Below are positions 5,972 through 14,176 of a stretch of 23,418 nt of DNA, in pieces (position 1 is the first letter of the stretch; every line of letters begins with the position of its first letter). Made by a program: the position numbers and the translations under genes. The notes beneath the pieces are model-generated. The model was given only the letters and a program-made list of their open reading frames with translations, was not told the DNA's origin and searched no databases. Source of the DNA: JBBRLA01 sp038231615 (GTDB taxonomy: Bacteria > Myxococcota_A > Polyangia > Palsa-1104 > JAEUJZ01); NCBI GenBank assembly GCA_038231615.1, contig JBBRLA010000039.1, forward strand, positions 1 through 23,418, given 5' to 3'.

Positions 5972-7333
5972 ATGGCCACCCTCATCGTGATGCCGCGCCT
6001 GTCCCCCACCATGGAAGAAGGGGTTTTGGCGAAATGGACCAAGCAGGAAGGGGATAAGATCTCGCCGGGGGACATCATCGCCGAGGTCGAGACGGACAAG
6101 GCGAACATGGACTTCCCGCTGGAAGACGAGGGGGTGCTGCTGAAGCTGCTGGTGGGCGCCGGGGACACGGTGAGGCTCGGGGGGCCGGTGGCGATCCTCG
6201 GGGATGCCGGGGAGGACATCGGGGCACTGTTGGCGGAGATCCAGAAAGGGGAGGGGACGAAGGCGGCGGCGGCGCCGGCTCAGGCGGCCCCGGCTCAAGC
6301 TCAGGCGGCGGCGGCTGCGCCGGCTCAAGCTCAGGCGGCAGCGGCTGCGCCGGCTCAAGCTCAGGAGGCAGGGGAAAGCAATGTCGGCGCAACGGGAGCC
6401 GCATCCGCTGACCGATCCCCCGGCGGCCGGGTCATCGCTTCTCCCCTCTCGCGCAAGCTGGCTACCGAGGCGGGTCTCGACATCCGGCAGATCCGCGGCA
6501 GCGGCCCCGGCGGCCGGGTGATCAAGCGGGACATCGAGCAGGCAGTCACCCAGCAGCAGGCGACGGCCCAGCGGGCACCGGCCCCCCCTTTAGCGGCCCC
6601 CGCGTCCGCCCCCGCCGAAGGAGACCAGACCATCCCGATGTCGATGATGCGCAAGACCATCGCCCGGCGCCTCACGGAGGCCAAGCAGACGGTCCCGCAC
6701 TTCTACCTGACCACCGAGGCCACCGTGGACGAGCTGTGGCGCTTCCGCGAACAGCTAAACGCCGCCAGCGCCGCCGCCGCGGGGAAGGGCGAGGCGGCCA
6801 AGGTCTCGATCAACGATCTGGTGGTGAAGGCGACGGCGCGGGCGCTCTCCGTGCTCCCCGCGGCCAACATGTCCTTCTCGCCCGAGGGCGCCGTGCGCCA
6901 CGCCAGGGTGGACGTGGGCGTCGCGGTGGCCATCGAGGACGGCCTGATGACCCCGGTGGTGCGCAACGCCGATCGAAAGTCGGTGGGGGCCATCTCCGCC
7001 GAGATCCGCGAACTGGCCGAGCGCGCCAAGCTGAAGAAGCTGCGTCCCGACGAATATCAGGGGGGCACCTTCTCGGTGAGCAACCTGGGCATGTTCGGCA
7101 TCCGCGAGTTCTTCGCCATCATCAACCCCCCCGAGTCCGGCATCCTGGCCGTGGGCAAGGTGGAAAAGCGCCCGGTGGTGGTAGAGCAGGACGACGGCGA
7201 TCAGGTGGTGATCCAGCGGCGGATGACACTGACGCTGTCCTGCGACCACCGCATCCTCGATGGGACGCTGGGCGCGCGCCTGTTGGCCGAGGTGGTGAAG
7301 GCGCTGGAGCACCCGCTCTTGTTGGTGCTCTGA
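5972..7333 (+). CDS. pdhC: Dihydrolipoamide acetyltransferase (E2)
   Basis: A 453-residue E2 core subunit that transfers the acetyl group from lipoyl-lysine to CoA. Domains in order: one lipoyl domain (1-80) with Glu-Thr-Asp-Lys43-Ala, the lysine to be lipoylated; an Ala/Pro/Gln-rich mobile linker (about 96-135); a peripheral-subunit-binding domain (about 150-190, Ala-Ser-Pro-Leu-Ser-Arg-Lys-Leu-Ala and Gly-Pro-Gly-Gly-Arg-Val); a second Ala/Pro linker; and the catalytic domain ending in Asp425-His426-Arg-Ile-Leu-Asp430-Gly, where His426 is catalytic. A single lipoyl domain matches many bacterial and mitochondrial short E2 forms. E2 gene context with lipA downstream suits its need for lipoylation. 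The frame is open upstream into pdhB, but ATG 5972 has the ribosome-binding site and the correct N terminus. Confidence 0.93.
   Translation: MATLIVMPRLSPTMEEGVLAKWTKQEGDKISPGDIIAEVETDKANMDFPLEDEGVLLKLLVGAGDTVRLGGPVAILGDAGEDIGALLAEIQKGEGTKAAAAPAQAAPAQAQAAAAAPAQAQAAAAAPAQAQEAGESNVGATGAASADRSPGGRVIASPLSRKLATEAGLDIRQIRGSGPGGRVIKRDIEQAVTQQQATAQRAPAPPLAAPASAPAEGDQTIPMSMMRKTIARRLTEAKQTVPHFYLTTEATVDELWRFREQLNAASAAAAGKGEAAKVSINDLVVKATARALSVLPAANMSFSPEGAVRHARVDVGVAVAIEDGLMTPVVRNADRKSVGAISAEIRELAERAKLKKLRPDEYQGGTFSVSNLGMFGIREFFAIINPPESGILAVGKVEKRPVVVEQDDGDQVVIQRRMTLTLSCDHRILDGTLGARLLAEVVKALEHPLLLVL
6290..6365 (+). repeat. 30-bp repeats in the E2 linker
   Basis: CCGGCTCAAGCTCAGG recurs at 6290, 6320 and 6350 with a 30-bp period, encoding repeated Ala-Pro-Ala-Gln-Ala-Gln plus an Ala4 stretch in the swinging-arm linker of E2. 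Because the unit is a multiple of three, length changes would keep the frame. Confidence 0.9.
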
Positions 7334-7406
7334 CGGCCGGTGCCGGGTCCGCTCCGACAAACGGGTTGCCCCGACGTGCTTTCCGTGACAAGAGAACCTG
7401 AAGAGC

Positions 7407-7411
7407 AGGAG
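7407..7411 (+). promoter_or_regulatory. Shine-Dalgarno deciding the GTG start of lipA
   Basis: AGGAG at 7407-7411 lies 7 nt before GTG 7419. No ATG with comparable spacing exists in this frame, so the GTG start is preferred. Confidence 0.75.
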
Positions 7412-7418
7412 CCACGCA

Positions 7419-8387
7419 GTGTCCACCTCCCCAGACAGCGCCAGCGTCCCCAAACACCGGGTCCTACTGCCCCTGGTGGTCGAACCGCCCGCGGTGACCC
7501 CGGAGGCAGGCCCCGCGCCGCGGCCTCGCCACCCGCCGTGGATCAAGGCCAAGATCCCGTCGGGTGAGACGTTCTTCCAGGTCCGCGAGCTGGTCCATGG
7601 CCAGAAGCTGCACACCGTGTGCGAATCCGCCAGTTGCCCGAACATCGGCGAGTGCTGGAACCGCCGGGCGCTGACCCTCATGATCCTGGGCAACATCTGC
7701 ACCCGCTCGTGCCAGTTCTGCGATGTGCCCACCGGGCGCCCCCTGCCGCCGGACCCCGACGAGCCGCGTCGAGTGGCGCTGGCGCTGGCGCAGCTTCACC
7801 TGCGTCATACCGTCATCACCTGCGTGGACCGCGACGACCTGCCTGACGGGGGCGCCGCCCACTGGGCGGAGACCATCCGCAACGTGCGCGAAGGCTGCCC
7901 GGGGATGACCCTGGAGGTGCTGACCGGCGACTTCAAGGGCCGGACCGAGGATGTGGACACGGTGCTGGACGCCGGGCCGGATGTTTTCGCCCACAACCTG
8001 GAGACGGTACCGCGCCTGTCTCGGCGGGTGCGGGTGCAGGCCAGCTACCCGCGAAGCTACGCGGTGCTGCGCCACGCGCGGCAGCGCAACGCGGTGGTGA
8101 AGACCGGGTTGATGCTGGGGCTTTCCGAGGAGCTTTCCGAGGTGCGCGAGGTGCTGCGTGAACTGGCCGATCTGGGCTGCGACATCCTGACCCTGGGGCA
8201 GTACCTGCGGCCTTCCAAGGGGCATTTGCCGGTGGAACGCTACGTCCACCCCGACGAGTTCCAACAGTTGCGCGACGAGGCGCTGGCCCTGGGCATCCCC
8301 CACGTGGAGTCAGGCCCGCTGGTGCGCAGCTCGTACCACGCCGATGGGCAGGCGGAGATCATCCAGTCCCTGCGCAAAAGCCGCTGA
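7419..8387 (+). CDS. lipA: Lipoyl synthase
   Basis: A 322-residue radical-SAM enzyme that inserts two sulfur atoms into protein-bound octanoyl groups, making the lipoyl cofactor of E2. The auxiliary 4Fe-4S cluster motif is Cys68-x4-Cys73-x5-Cys79, the radical-SAM motif is Cys94-x3-Cys98-x2-Cys101, and the C-terminal Arg303-Ser-Ser305 supplies the serine ligand of the auxiliary cluster. All key residues are present. A proline-rich N-terminal extension of about 40 residues precedes the core (Trp41-Ile-Lys). It is 85 bp after pdhC on the same strand, so the lipoylated enzyme and its cofactor synthase are probably coexpressed. No octanoyltransferase gene (lipB) is seen nearby. Confidence 0.95.
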   Translation: MSTSPDSASVPKHRVLLPLVVEPPAVTPEAGPAPRPRHPPWIKAKIPSGETFFQVRELVHGQKLHTVCESASCPNIGECWNRRALTLMILGNICTRSCQFCDVPTGRPLPPDPDEPRRVALALAQLHLRHTVITCVDRDDLPDGGAAHWAETIRNVREGCPGMTLEVLTGDFKGRTEDVDTVLDAGPDVFAHNLETVPRLSRRVRVQASYPRSYAVLRHARQRNAVVKTGLMLGLSEELSEVREVLRELADLGCDILTLGQYLRPSKGHLPVERYVHPDEFQQLRDEALALGIPHVESGPLVRSSYHADGQAEIIQSLRKSR

Positions 8388-8444
8388 CCGGCGATCGAAA
8401 TGATACCCAGCCCGATCGATCCCCGACAGTTTTCGTCCACCCCG

Positions 8445-8957
8445 TCAGGGATTGCGGCGCACGATTTCTTCGTTCAGCAGGCCGGCGAAGCAGGTCCAGG
8501 CCAGGTAGGGAGTTATCAGCCAGGCCGCCTGGCGATCCACTTTCCGTGCCGCCAGCGCGTAGCCCGCCACGGCCCCGAAAAGGGCGCCCAGGTCGGCCAG
8601 TGCCGCTCGCTTGCGGTGCTTGCCGAAGAAGATCCAGGACCAAGCGGCATTCAGCCCGAGCTGCGTGCCCCACAGGGCCAGGGCCCGCGTCCGTTCCGGC
8701 GAGGAGGGCTGCCGCCACACGCGCCATCCCGAGAGGGCGATGAGGCCGTACAAGCCAGTCCATACCGGGCCGAAGACCCAGCCCGGCGGGTTGTAGGGCG
8801 GCTTGCGCAGCAGGCGGTACCACAGGCCCTGTCCGGATCGGGTGGTGAGCGCGCCGAAGGTGGCGGCGCCCGCGGTGACACCGCCGAACGCCAGCAGACC
8901 CAGGGCTGAGCGCAGGGGAGACTTGGGCACGGATGAGTGCGTCGGGTACAGGTCCAT
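8445..8957 (-). CDS. tspO: TspO/MBR family membrane protein
   Basis: A 170-residue tryptophan-rich integral membrane protein of the TspO (translocator protein/benzodiazepine receptor) family, expected to have five membrane helices. Family members bind porphyrins and affect tetrapyrrole, redox or stress responses. Marks are Lys-Pro-Pro-Tyr-Asn-Pro-Pro-Gly-Trp (52-60), Phe-Gly-Pro-Val-Trp-Thr (62-67), Asn103-Ala-Ala-Trp-Ser-Trp-Ile-Phe-Phe, and Pro150-Tyr-Leu-Ala-Trp with Asn162. ATG 8957 was chosen because an AGGAGGTG lies just upstream; a start at 8972 would place this site inside the coding region. Minus strand, 81 bp after the START-domain gene and convergent with lipA, with a 57-bp gap that shows no clear terminator. 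Confidence 0.92.
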   Translation of the reverse strand: MDLYPTHSSVPKSPLRSALGLLAFGGVTAGAATFGALTTRSGQGLWYRLLRKPPYNPPGWVFGPVWTGLYGLIALSGWRVWRQPSSPERTRALALWGTQLGLNAAWSWIFFGKHRKRAALADLGALFGAVAGYALAARKVDRQAAWLITPYLAWTCFAGLLNEEIVRRNP

Positions 8958-8960
8958 GAT

Positions 8961-8968
8961 CACCTCCT
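8961..8968 (-). promoter_or_regulatory. Strong Shine-Dalgarno of tspO
   Basis: On the minus strand AGGAGGTG reads from 8968 to 8961. Its AGGAGG core is 5 nt from ATG 8957. It is one of the most canonical ribosome-binding sites in the window. Confidence 0.85.
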
Positions 8969-8981
8969 GCACAAACTTGGG

Positions 8982-8999
8982 GCCGGCGATCGCGCCGGC
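8982..8999 (-). other. GC-rich hairpin between the START-domain gene and tspO
   Basis: GCCGGCG, loop ATCG, CGCCGGC form a perfect 7-bp stem. On the minus strand it lies after the START-domain stop and 13 nt ahead of the tspO Shine-Dalgarno. No T run follows, so it could be a weak terminator, an RNA-processing or stability element, or chance in GC-rich DNA. Confidence 0.35.
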
Positions 9000-9038
9000 A
9001 ACCCAGCCCGCCGCGATGGATGGCGTCCGCCACCGGCT

Positions 9039-9728
9039 TCAGCGCCCCTTTAGAACCACTGGCTCCGGGTGATCCCTGCGCTCGGTCTCGGCCACCCCGG
9101 CGATCACCGGCTTCGGGGGGCGGCGGGTCGAAGCCACCGATCGGCGCAGGGCGACAAAGAGGGCGGGCATCTCTCGGGCGCTGGCCAGGTTGGTGATCCA
9201 TGAAGGCAGACTCCCCTCGGGGGTGCTCAGTCCCTGGTACTCCGCCAGGGTGGCCTTGCCGCCCTCGGTGGAGGCCAGCCGCCAGTGGCCGTGGTTGGTC
9301 AGGATGCGCACCAGCCCCTTGCGCTGCGGCGGGCACATGGCCACTTCCTCGCTCCATGCCGTCTGGAGCCGTCCATCGGGCAGCCGCGACACCTGCATTT
9401 GGATGCAATAGTCTCGGCGAGACACCACCGGGGCGTTGATGACCATGTAGTACCACGCACTGGCCCCGTCGCGGCGCAGGAGGCGCGCCACCTCGGTCAT
9501 CGGCATTGTCCCGGGGTAGGATTCCACATCCGTGAGCATGGCCAGGACGCGTTCCGGGGACGCCTCAATCCTGCCGGTGGCGCGAAACTCCTTGATCTTG
9601 GACCCAGGCACCGCCCGGGCCTCAACGCGCACCGCGTCGCGGTTCAGCACGTCCTTCCAGTCGTCCGCCGCGGCCGGGGCGGCCAGCCAGAGACTCGAAA
9701 CCAGTGACAAGAAGAAGGTCAGTTTCAT
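9039..9728 (-). CDS. Secreted START/SRPBCC-domain protein
   Basis: A 229-residue protein with an N-terminal signal peptide (Met-Lys-Leu-Thr-Phe-Phe then a hydrophobic run, Ala-Ala-Ala-Asp-Asp at about 19-23) and a START/polyketide-cyclase-like lipid-binding fold. Typical stretches are Ala-Thr-Gly-Arg-Ile-Glu-Ala-Ser-Pro-Glu-Arg-Val-Leu, Asp-Val-Glu-Ser-Tyr-Pro, Val-Val-Ser-Arg-Arg-Asp-Tyr-Cys and Gly-His-Trp-Arg-Leu. The ligand is unknown; a hydrophobic molecule in the periplasm is likely. Start codons at 9746 and 9770 are in frame and also possible; 9728 gives the cleanest signal peptide but no start has a clear Shine-Dalgarno. The frame runs open far upstream through the divergent efflux gene, which is a shadow. 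Confidence 0.75.
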   Translation of the reverse strand: MKLTFFLSLVSSLWLAAPAAADDWKDVLNRDAVRVEARAVPGSKIKEFRATGRIEASPERVLAMLTDVESYPGTMPMTEVARLLRRDGASAWYYMVINAPVVSRRDYCIQMQVSRLPDGRLQTAWSEEVAMCPPQRKGLVRILTNHGHWRLASTEGGKATLAEYQGLSTPEGSLPSWITNLASAREMPALFVALRRSVASTRRPPKPVIAGVAETERRDHPEPVVLKGR

Positions 9729-9881
9729 CGGCGTCAAGAGGCGCATGGTAACAGAATCCACAATCTTCATCACCCCATCAGCGGCCTTGGATCGTCTTGA
9801 CGCGCCCGCCCCCAATCGCTTATTCTTGACTTCATAGATCTTCTTCGCGCCGCCTGGGGACCCACCAGGACCCAAAGCATC

Positions 9882-11111
9882 ATGATGTCCGACAACCCGC
9901 CCGAGAACGAACCCGGCCCTTCCAGGAGCCGCGGCCCCTCTTTTGGACGCATCGTCGCCGTGCTGGCCGTTCTGGGATTCGTGGTCTGGTTCGGCGTGCG
10001 CGTACGCGTCGCCACCGGCGCCCGCGATGCCTTGGCCACCGAGCGCCAGCAGTTCGCCGAGGCCGCCCGCAAGGCCGCCGAACCCGGCCAGGTCAGGAAG
10101 GTCGCCGTGGTCCGTGGCATCCCCGATACCTGGCTCCCCTCCGTGCCCTTCGACGGCACCCTTTCCCCGGTCCAGGAAGCCGATCTGGGATTCAAGATCT
10201 CGGGCAACCTCCAGGGCATCCGTGTGCACCTCGGGCAGGGGGTCAAAAGCGGGGCGCTCCTGGCATCCCTGGATGCCAGCGAGGCCTCCGCCGCGGTCGA
10301 TTCCGCCGCCGCCCAGATCCGTGCCTCCGAGGCCCAGTTGCTTCTGGCACAGGACGCCGAACGACGCAGCGCCACCCTGCTTTCCCGCGGCGCCGGCACC
10401 CCCGCCTCCAGCATGCAGGCCGCGCAGCAGCGGGCCCTTTTCGCGGCCCAGATGGATTCCGCCCGCGCCCAACTTCACCTGGCCCAGGTCAGCCGCGCCA
10501 ACCTGGCGCTGATGGCCCCCTTCGGCGGGGTCATCACCAAGGTGCCCTCGGGTGCCGGCACCATCGTCAACCCCGGCCAGGCGCTGTTCCACCTTCAGGA
10601 CATCGGCACCCTCAAGCTGGCTGGCACTGTCGGCGAGACCGATGCCCGCCTGGTGCGCGTCGGCGCCAGGGTGGTCCTGCGCTCGGGAGACAGCCTGATC
10701 ACCGACCCAAAAATCGGCCCCAGAACGGGGAAAATCACCGCCGTCCTGCCCGGGGTCGACCCCGCGACCCGGCGCGTACCGGTCGAGGCCGAACTGCCCA
10801 ATCGTGACGGCGCCCTTCTGGCCGGTGCCTTCGTCCATGCTCTCGTGGAGGGCGAGGCCCCGGTGCCAGTCCTGCGCCTGCCCCCGGCCGTCCTGCGTCC
10901 GGGCTCTCAGGACGAGGTGATGGTGGTCAAGGAGCGCCACCTTTTCCCTCGCCGCATCACCTTCGCCCCCGGCGCGGCGGGCGCGTTCCTGGTGCTAAAG
11001 GGCCTGCTTCCCGACGACGACGTCATGCTTGGGCCCTCCGCCGAGGCTCGCGAGGGCGACCTCGTCGACCCTGCCGGGCCTGCGATGATAGGGCAAGAAA
11101 GTACGCCATGA
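9882..11111 (+). CDS. RND efflux periplasmic adaptor (membrane fusion protein)
   Basis: A 409-residue adaptor that links the inner-membrane RND pump to an outer-membrane channel. Residues 24-40 form an N-terminal membrane anchor with no lipobox. A split biotinyl/lipoyl domain follows (Asp-Leu-Gly-Phe-Lys-Ile-Ser-Gly and, after the hairpin, Ala-Pro-Phe-Gly-Gly-Val-Ile), with an Ala/Gln-rich alpha-hairpin of about 80 residues between, then the beta-barrel and membrane-proximal domains. ATG 9882 and ATG 9885 are both possible. It overlaps the permease gene by ATGA (11108-11111), so the two are translationally coupled. It diverges from the START-domain gene over 153 bp; that spacer contains no confident promoter or operator. 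Confidence 0.88.
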   Translation: MMSDNPPENEPGPSRSRGPSFGRIVAVLAVLGFVVWFGVRVRVATGARDALATERQQFAEAARKAAEPGQVRKVAVVRGIPDTWLPSVPFDGTLSPVQEADLGFKISGNLQGIRVHLGQGVKSGALLASLDASEASAAVDSAAAQIRASEAQLLLAQDAERRSATLLSRGAGTPASSMQAAQQRALFAAQMDSARAQLHLAQVSRANLALMAPFGGVITKVPSGAGTIVNPGQALFHLQDIGTLKLAGTVGETDARLVRVGARVVLRSGDSLITDPKIGPRTGKITAVLPGVDPATRRVPVEAELPNRDGALLAGAFVHALVEGEAPVPVLRLPPAVLRPGSQDEVMVVKERHLFPRRITFAPGAAGAFLVLKGLLPDDDVMLGPSAEAREGDLVDPAGPAMIGQESTP

Positions 11112-14100
11112 ACATCTCGGCGATCGCCATTCGCCGGCCGGTCTTCACCGTCATGGTAACCGTGGCCCTTTTGGCCATGGGCCTGCTCGGCTTCAAGCGA
11201 TTGGGTACGGACCTTTTCCCCGACGTCAGCTTCCCCGTCGTGGTGGTCAACATCGCCTACCCGGGCGCCGGCCCCGCCGAAGTCGAGAACCAGGTCTCCA
11301 AGAAGGTCGAGGACGTGGTCATCAGCCTGAACGGCATCGACCGCGTGCGCACCTTTTCTCGCGAGGGGCTTTCGACCACCCTGGTGATCTTCAAGCTGGG
11401 CGTGGACGTGATCGAGGGGGCCACGCAAGTGCGCGAACGCGTCTCGCGCATCCGCGCCCTGCTTCCGCTCGATGCCAAGGAGCCGGTGGTCAACCGCTTC
11501 GACATATCGGCCTCGCCGATCATGACCTACACCCTGCATGGACAGCGGTCGCTGTCTCAGGTGCGCAAGTTCGCCGAGGACTTCATCAAGCCCGCCTTGG
11601 AGCAGGTGGAGGGCGTCGCCTCCGTCGAGATTCAAGGCGGCGCCACCCGCGAGGTCCACGTCGACCTGGACCGCGCCCGCTTGCAGGCCCTGGGCCTGGA
11701 TCCCGCGGCGGTGGTGATGCGCCTGCGCGCCGCCAACCTTACCGTCCCGGCAGGCCGCTACGACGAGGGGGCCCGGGAGATCAGCGTGCGCACCATCGGC
11801 GAGCTAACCGACGTGCAGGCGGTGCGCCAGGTCATCGTGGCCACCGCCAGGGACGGCTCGGCGGTGCCCCTGCGCGACGTGGCCACCGTGGAAGACGGCT
11901 ATGAGGAGCAGCGCACCCGCGTGCGGGCCAATGGAGAAGATGCGGTGACCTTCTCGATCCTCAAGCAGTCCGGCGGCAACACCGTGGCCGTGGCCGACGG
12001 CGTGATCGCCGGCCTCGCGATACTGCAGAAGACGTTCCCGCCGGACATCCACGCCTCGACGATCATCGACCAGTCGATCTACATCCGCGCCAACGCCGCC
12101 GATGTCGAGCACTCCATCGTCTTTGGCGGGGCCATGGCGATCCTCATCATCCTGGTGTTCATGCTCGACCTGCGCTCGACTCTGATCAGCGCGGTGGCCC
12201 TGCCGACCAGCGTCATCGGCACGTTCTTCGTAATGTACCTCCTCGGTTTTACCCTGAACATGATGACGCTGCTCGGGCTTTCCCTGGCCATCGGCCTGCT
12301 TATCGACGATGCCGTGGTGGTACGCGAGAACATCTTCAAACACCTGGAGCGCGGCGAAGACCCGCGCACTGCCGCCCTGCAGGGCACCGCCGAGATCGCC
12401 CTCTCGGTGCTGGCCACCACCTTGACCATCGTGGCGGTGTTCATGCCGGTGGCCTTCGTCAAGGGCATGGTCGGACAGTTCTTCCGCCAGTTCGGCATCA
12501 CCGTGTCGGCGGCGGTGCTGCTGTCCCTCTTGGTGGCTTTTACCCTGGACCCGATGCTCTCCTCGCGCTTCTCTCAGTCGTTGAGTCAGCGGCAGCACGA
12601 TCGGTTCCTCTGGCTGAAGCGGCCTTTTCTGGCGGTATTCCAGGGGATCGAGGACCTGTATCGCGACATCCTGCACTTCGCCGTGGGGCACAAGGCGCTG
12701 GTGGGGGCGCTGTCCGTGGGCAGCCTGTTCTTCATGGTATGGGTCGCGGGCCTGACCGGCAATGACTTCGTCGCCGCCGAGGACCATGGGCAGTTCGTGG
12801 TGGACATCGAGCAGCCCGCCGGCACCTCGTTGAACCAGATGGACCGCCTGTCCGCAGCGGCCGAGCGCGACTTTCTGAAAAACCGCGAGATCAAGCTGGT
12901 CTACGCCGTGGTGGGCCCGGCGGGCGAGGTGAACAAGGCGCAGTGGCGGGTGACCACTACCCCCAAGAATGAGCGCACGGTGACCCTGGTCTCGCTGAAG
13001 GACGTGGTGCGCAAGGCGGTGCTGACGGCGATGCCTGGGGCCAAGGTGAACGTCGCCGATCCGCCCTTCGTCGAGGGGGCCTCCACCGAGGCGCCGATCA
13101 TGATCGACGTGCGCGGGTCGAGCTATGACGATGTGCAGCCGGTCGCCGAGAAGATCGGGCAGATCTTGCGGCAGACGCCGGGGGTGCAGGACGTGCAGGT
13201 GCGCTACACTCCGGGGCGGCCGGAACTGCGGGTCGAGGTGGACCGGAAGCGGGCGGCGGACTATGGCGTGCCGGTGTCCCAGGTGGCGCTGGCCGTGCGC
13301 ACGGCGATGGACGGCGAGGAGGCCACCAAGCTGCGCCAGGGCAAGGACGAGGTGCCGGTGCGGGTGCGCCTTTCGGCGGCGGATCGGGCGCGTCCCGAGG
13401 ATCTGTTGCACATGACCCTTTCGACTCCCCGGGGGCCGGTGGAACTTCAGGACCTGGCGAAGTTTTCCCGCGGTGAAGGTCCGCAGGTGATCGAGCGCGA
13501 GGACCGCAGCCGGCAGATCCAGGTATGGGCCACGCCCCGCGGCCGGGCGCTGGGGGACATCCTGTCCGATGTGCGGCCCAAACTGGACGCGCAGAAGATG
13601 CCGGCGGGGACGAATTTTGTCTTTGACGGGCAGGTGCGCATGATGAAGGAGACCAACGAGAACGTCGGCCTGGCCCTGGCCATGGCGGTGCTCTTCATCT
13701 ACATCGTGCTGGCCTCGCAGTTTGAGAGCTTCATTCACCCGCTGACGATCATGCTGACGCTGCCTCTGGCCATGGTCGGGGCCATCATGGCGCTTTTCTT
13801 GACCGGGAACAGCATGGCCATGGGGACCATGATCGGCATCATTTTGCTCATGGGGCTGGTGACGAAGAACGCGATCTTGCTGATCGACCGGGCCATCGTG
13901 CGGGTGCGTGATCATGGGGAGGCGCCGCTTCAGGCGATCCTTTTGGCGGGACCGGAGCGGCTGCGGCCGATCCTGATGACCAGCGCGGCCATGGTGCTGG
14001 GCATGCTGCCGACGGCATTGAGCAACGGGGAGGGCAGCGAGTTCCGCGGCCCGATGGCGGTGGCGGTCATCGGCGGGGTGATCAGCTCGACCTTGCTATC

Positions 14101-14176
14101 GCTGGTCGTGGTGCCGGTGTTCTACCTGGCGATCGAGGGGTTGAAGGGACGCATCTCGCGCTGGCGGCGGCCTTAG
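11108..14176 (+). CDS. RND-family efflux permease
   Basis: A 1022-residue proton-driven transporter of the AcrB/HAE superfamily, normal length, with 12 expected membrane helices and two large periplasmic loops. TM1 starts with Ile-Arg-Arg-Pro-Val-Phe. TM4 carries Asp400-Asp401 in Leu-Leu-Ile-Asp-Asp-Ala-Val, and TM10 carries Lys920 in Leu-Val-Thr-Lys-Asn-Ala, together the proton-relay residues. The substrate cannot be told from sequence; the Asp/Lys arrangement is that of drug/hydrophobe (HAE) pumps rather than of heavy-metal CusA types. No TolC-like channel gene or regulator adjoins, so it must use an outer-membrane partner encoded elsewhere. Its TAG stop overlaps the convergent pheA stop. 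Confidence 0.93.
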   Translation: MNISAIAIRRPVFTVMVTVALLAMGLLGFKRLGTDLFPDVSFPVVVVNIAYPGAGPAEVENQVSKKVEDVVISLNGIDRVRTFSREGLSTTLVIFKLGVDVIEGATQVRERVSRIRALLPLDAKEPVVNRFDISASPIMTYTLHGQRSLSQVRKFAEDFIKPALEQVEGVASVEIQGGATREVHVDLDRARLQALGLDPAAVVMRLRAANLTVPAGRYDEGAREISVRTIGELTDVQAVRQVIVATARDGSAVPLRDVATVEDGYEEQRTRVRANGEDAVTFSILKQSGGNTVAVADGVIAGLAILQKTFPPDIHASTIIDQSIYIRANAADVEHSIVFGGAMAILIILVFMLDLRSTLISAVALPTSVIGTFFVMYLLGFTLNMMTLLGLSLAIGLLIDDAVVVRENIFKHLERGEDPRTAALQGTAEIALSVLATTLTIVAVFMPVAFVKGMVGQFFRQFGITVSAAVLLSLLVAFTLDPMLSSRFSQSLSQRQHDRFLWLKRPFLAVFQGIEDLYRDILHFAVGHKALVGALSVGSLFFMVWVAGLTGNDFVAAEDHGQFVVDIEQPAGTSLNQMDRLSAAAERDFLKNREIKLVYAVVGPAGEVNKAQWRVTTTPKNERTVTLVSLKDVVRKAVLTAMPGAKVNVADPPFVEGASTEAPIMIDVRGSSYDDVQPVAEKIGQILRQTPGVQDVQVRYTPGRPELRVEVDRKRAADYGVPVSQVALAVRTAMDGEEATKLRQGKDEVPVRVRLSAADRARPEDLLHMTLSTPRGPVELQDLAKFSRGEGPQVIEREDRSRQIQVWATPRGRALGDILSDVRPKLDAQKMPAGTNFVFDGQVRMMKETNENVGLALAMAVLFIYIVLASQFESFIHPLTIMLTLPLAMVGAIMALFLTGNSMAMGTMIGIILLMGLVTKNAILLIDRAIVRVRDHGEAPLQAILLAGPERLRPILMTSAAMVLGMLPTALSNGEGSEFRGPMAVAVIGGVISSTLLSLVVVPVFYLAIEGLKGRISRWRRP

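Noticed and set aside
9729..10940. A long minus-strand extension of the START-domain protein
   Set aside because: It runs opposite the RND adaptor gene and precedes the signal peptide, so it is a shadow.
11804..13915. A 703-residue minus-strand ORF opposite the RND permease
   Set aside because: It is rich in His, Arg, Gln and Asp with no domain; it is the complement of strongly coding DNA.
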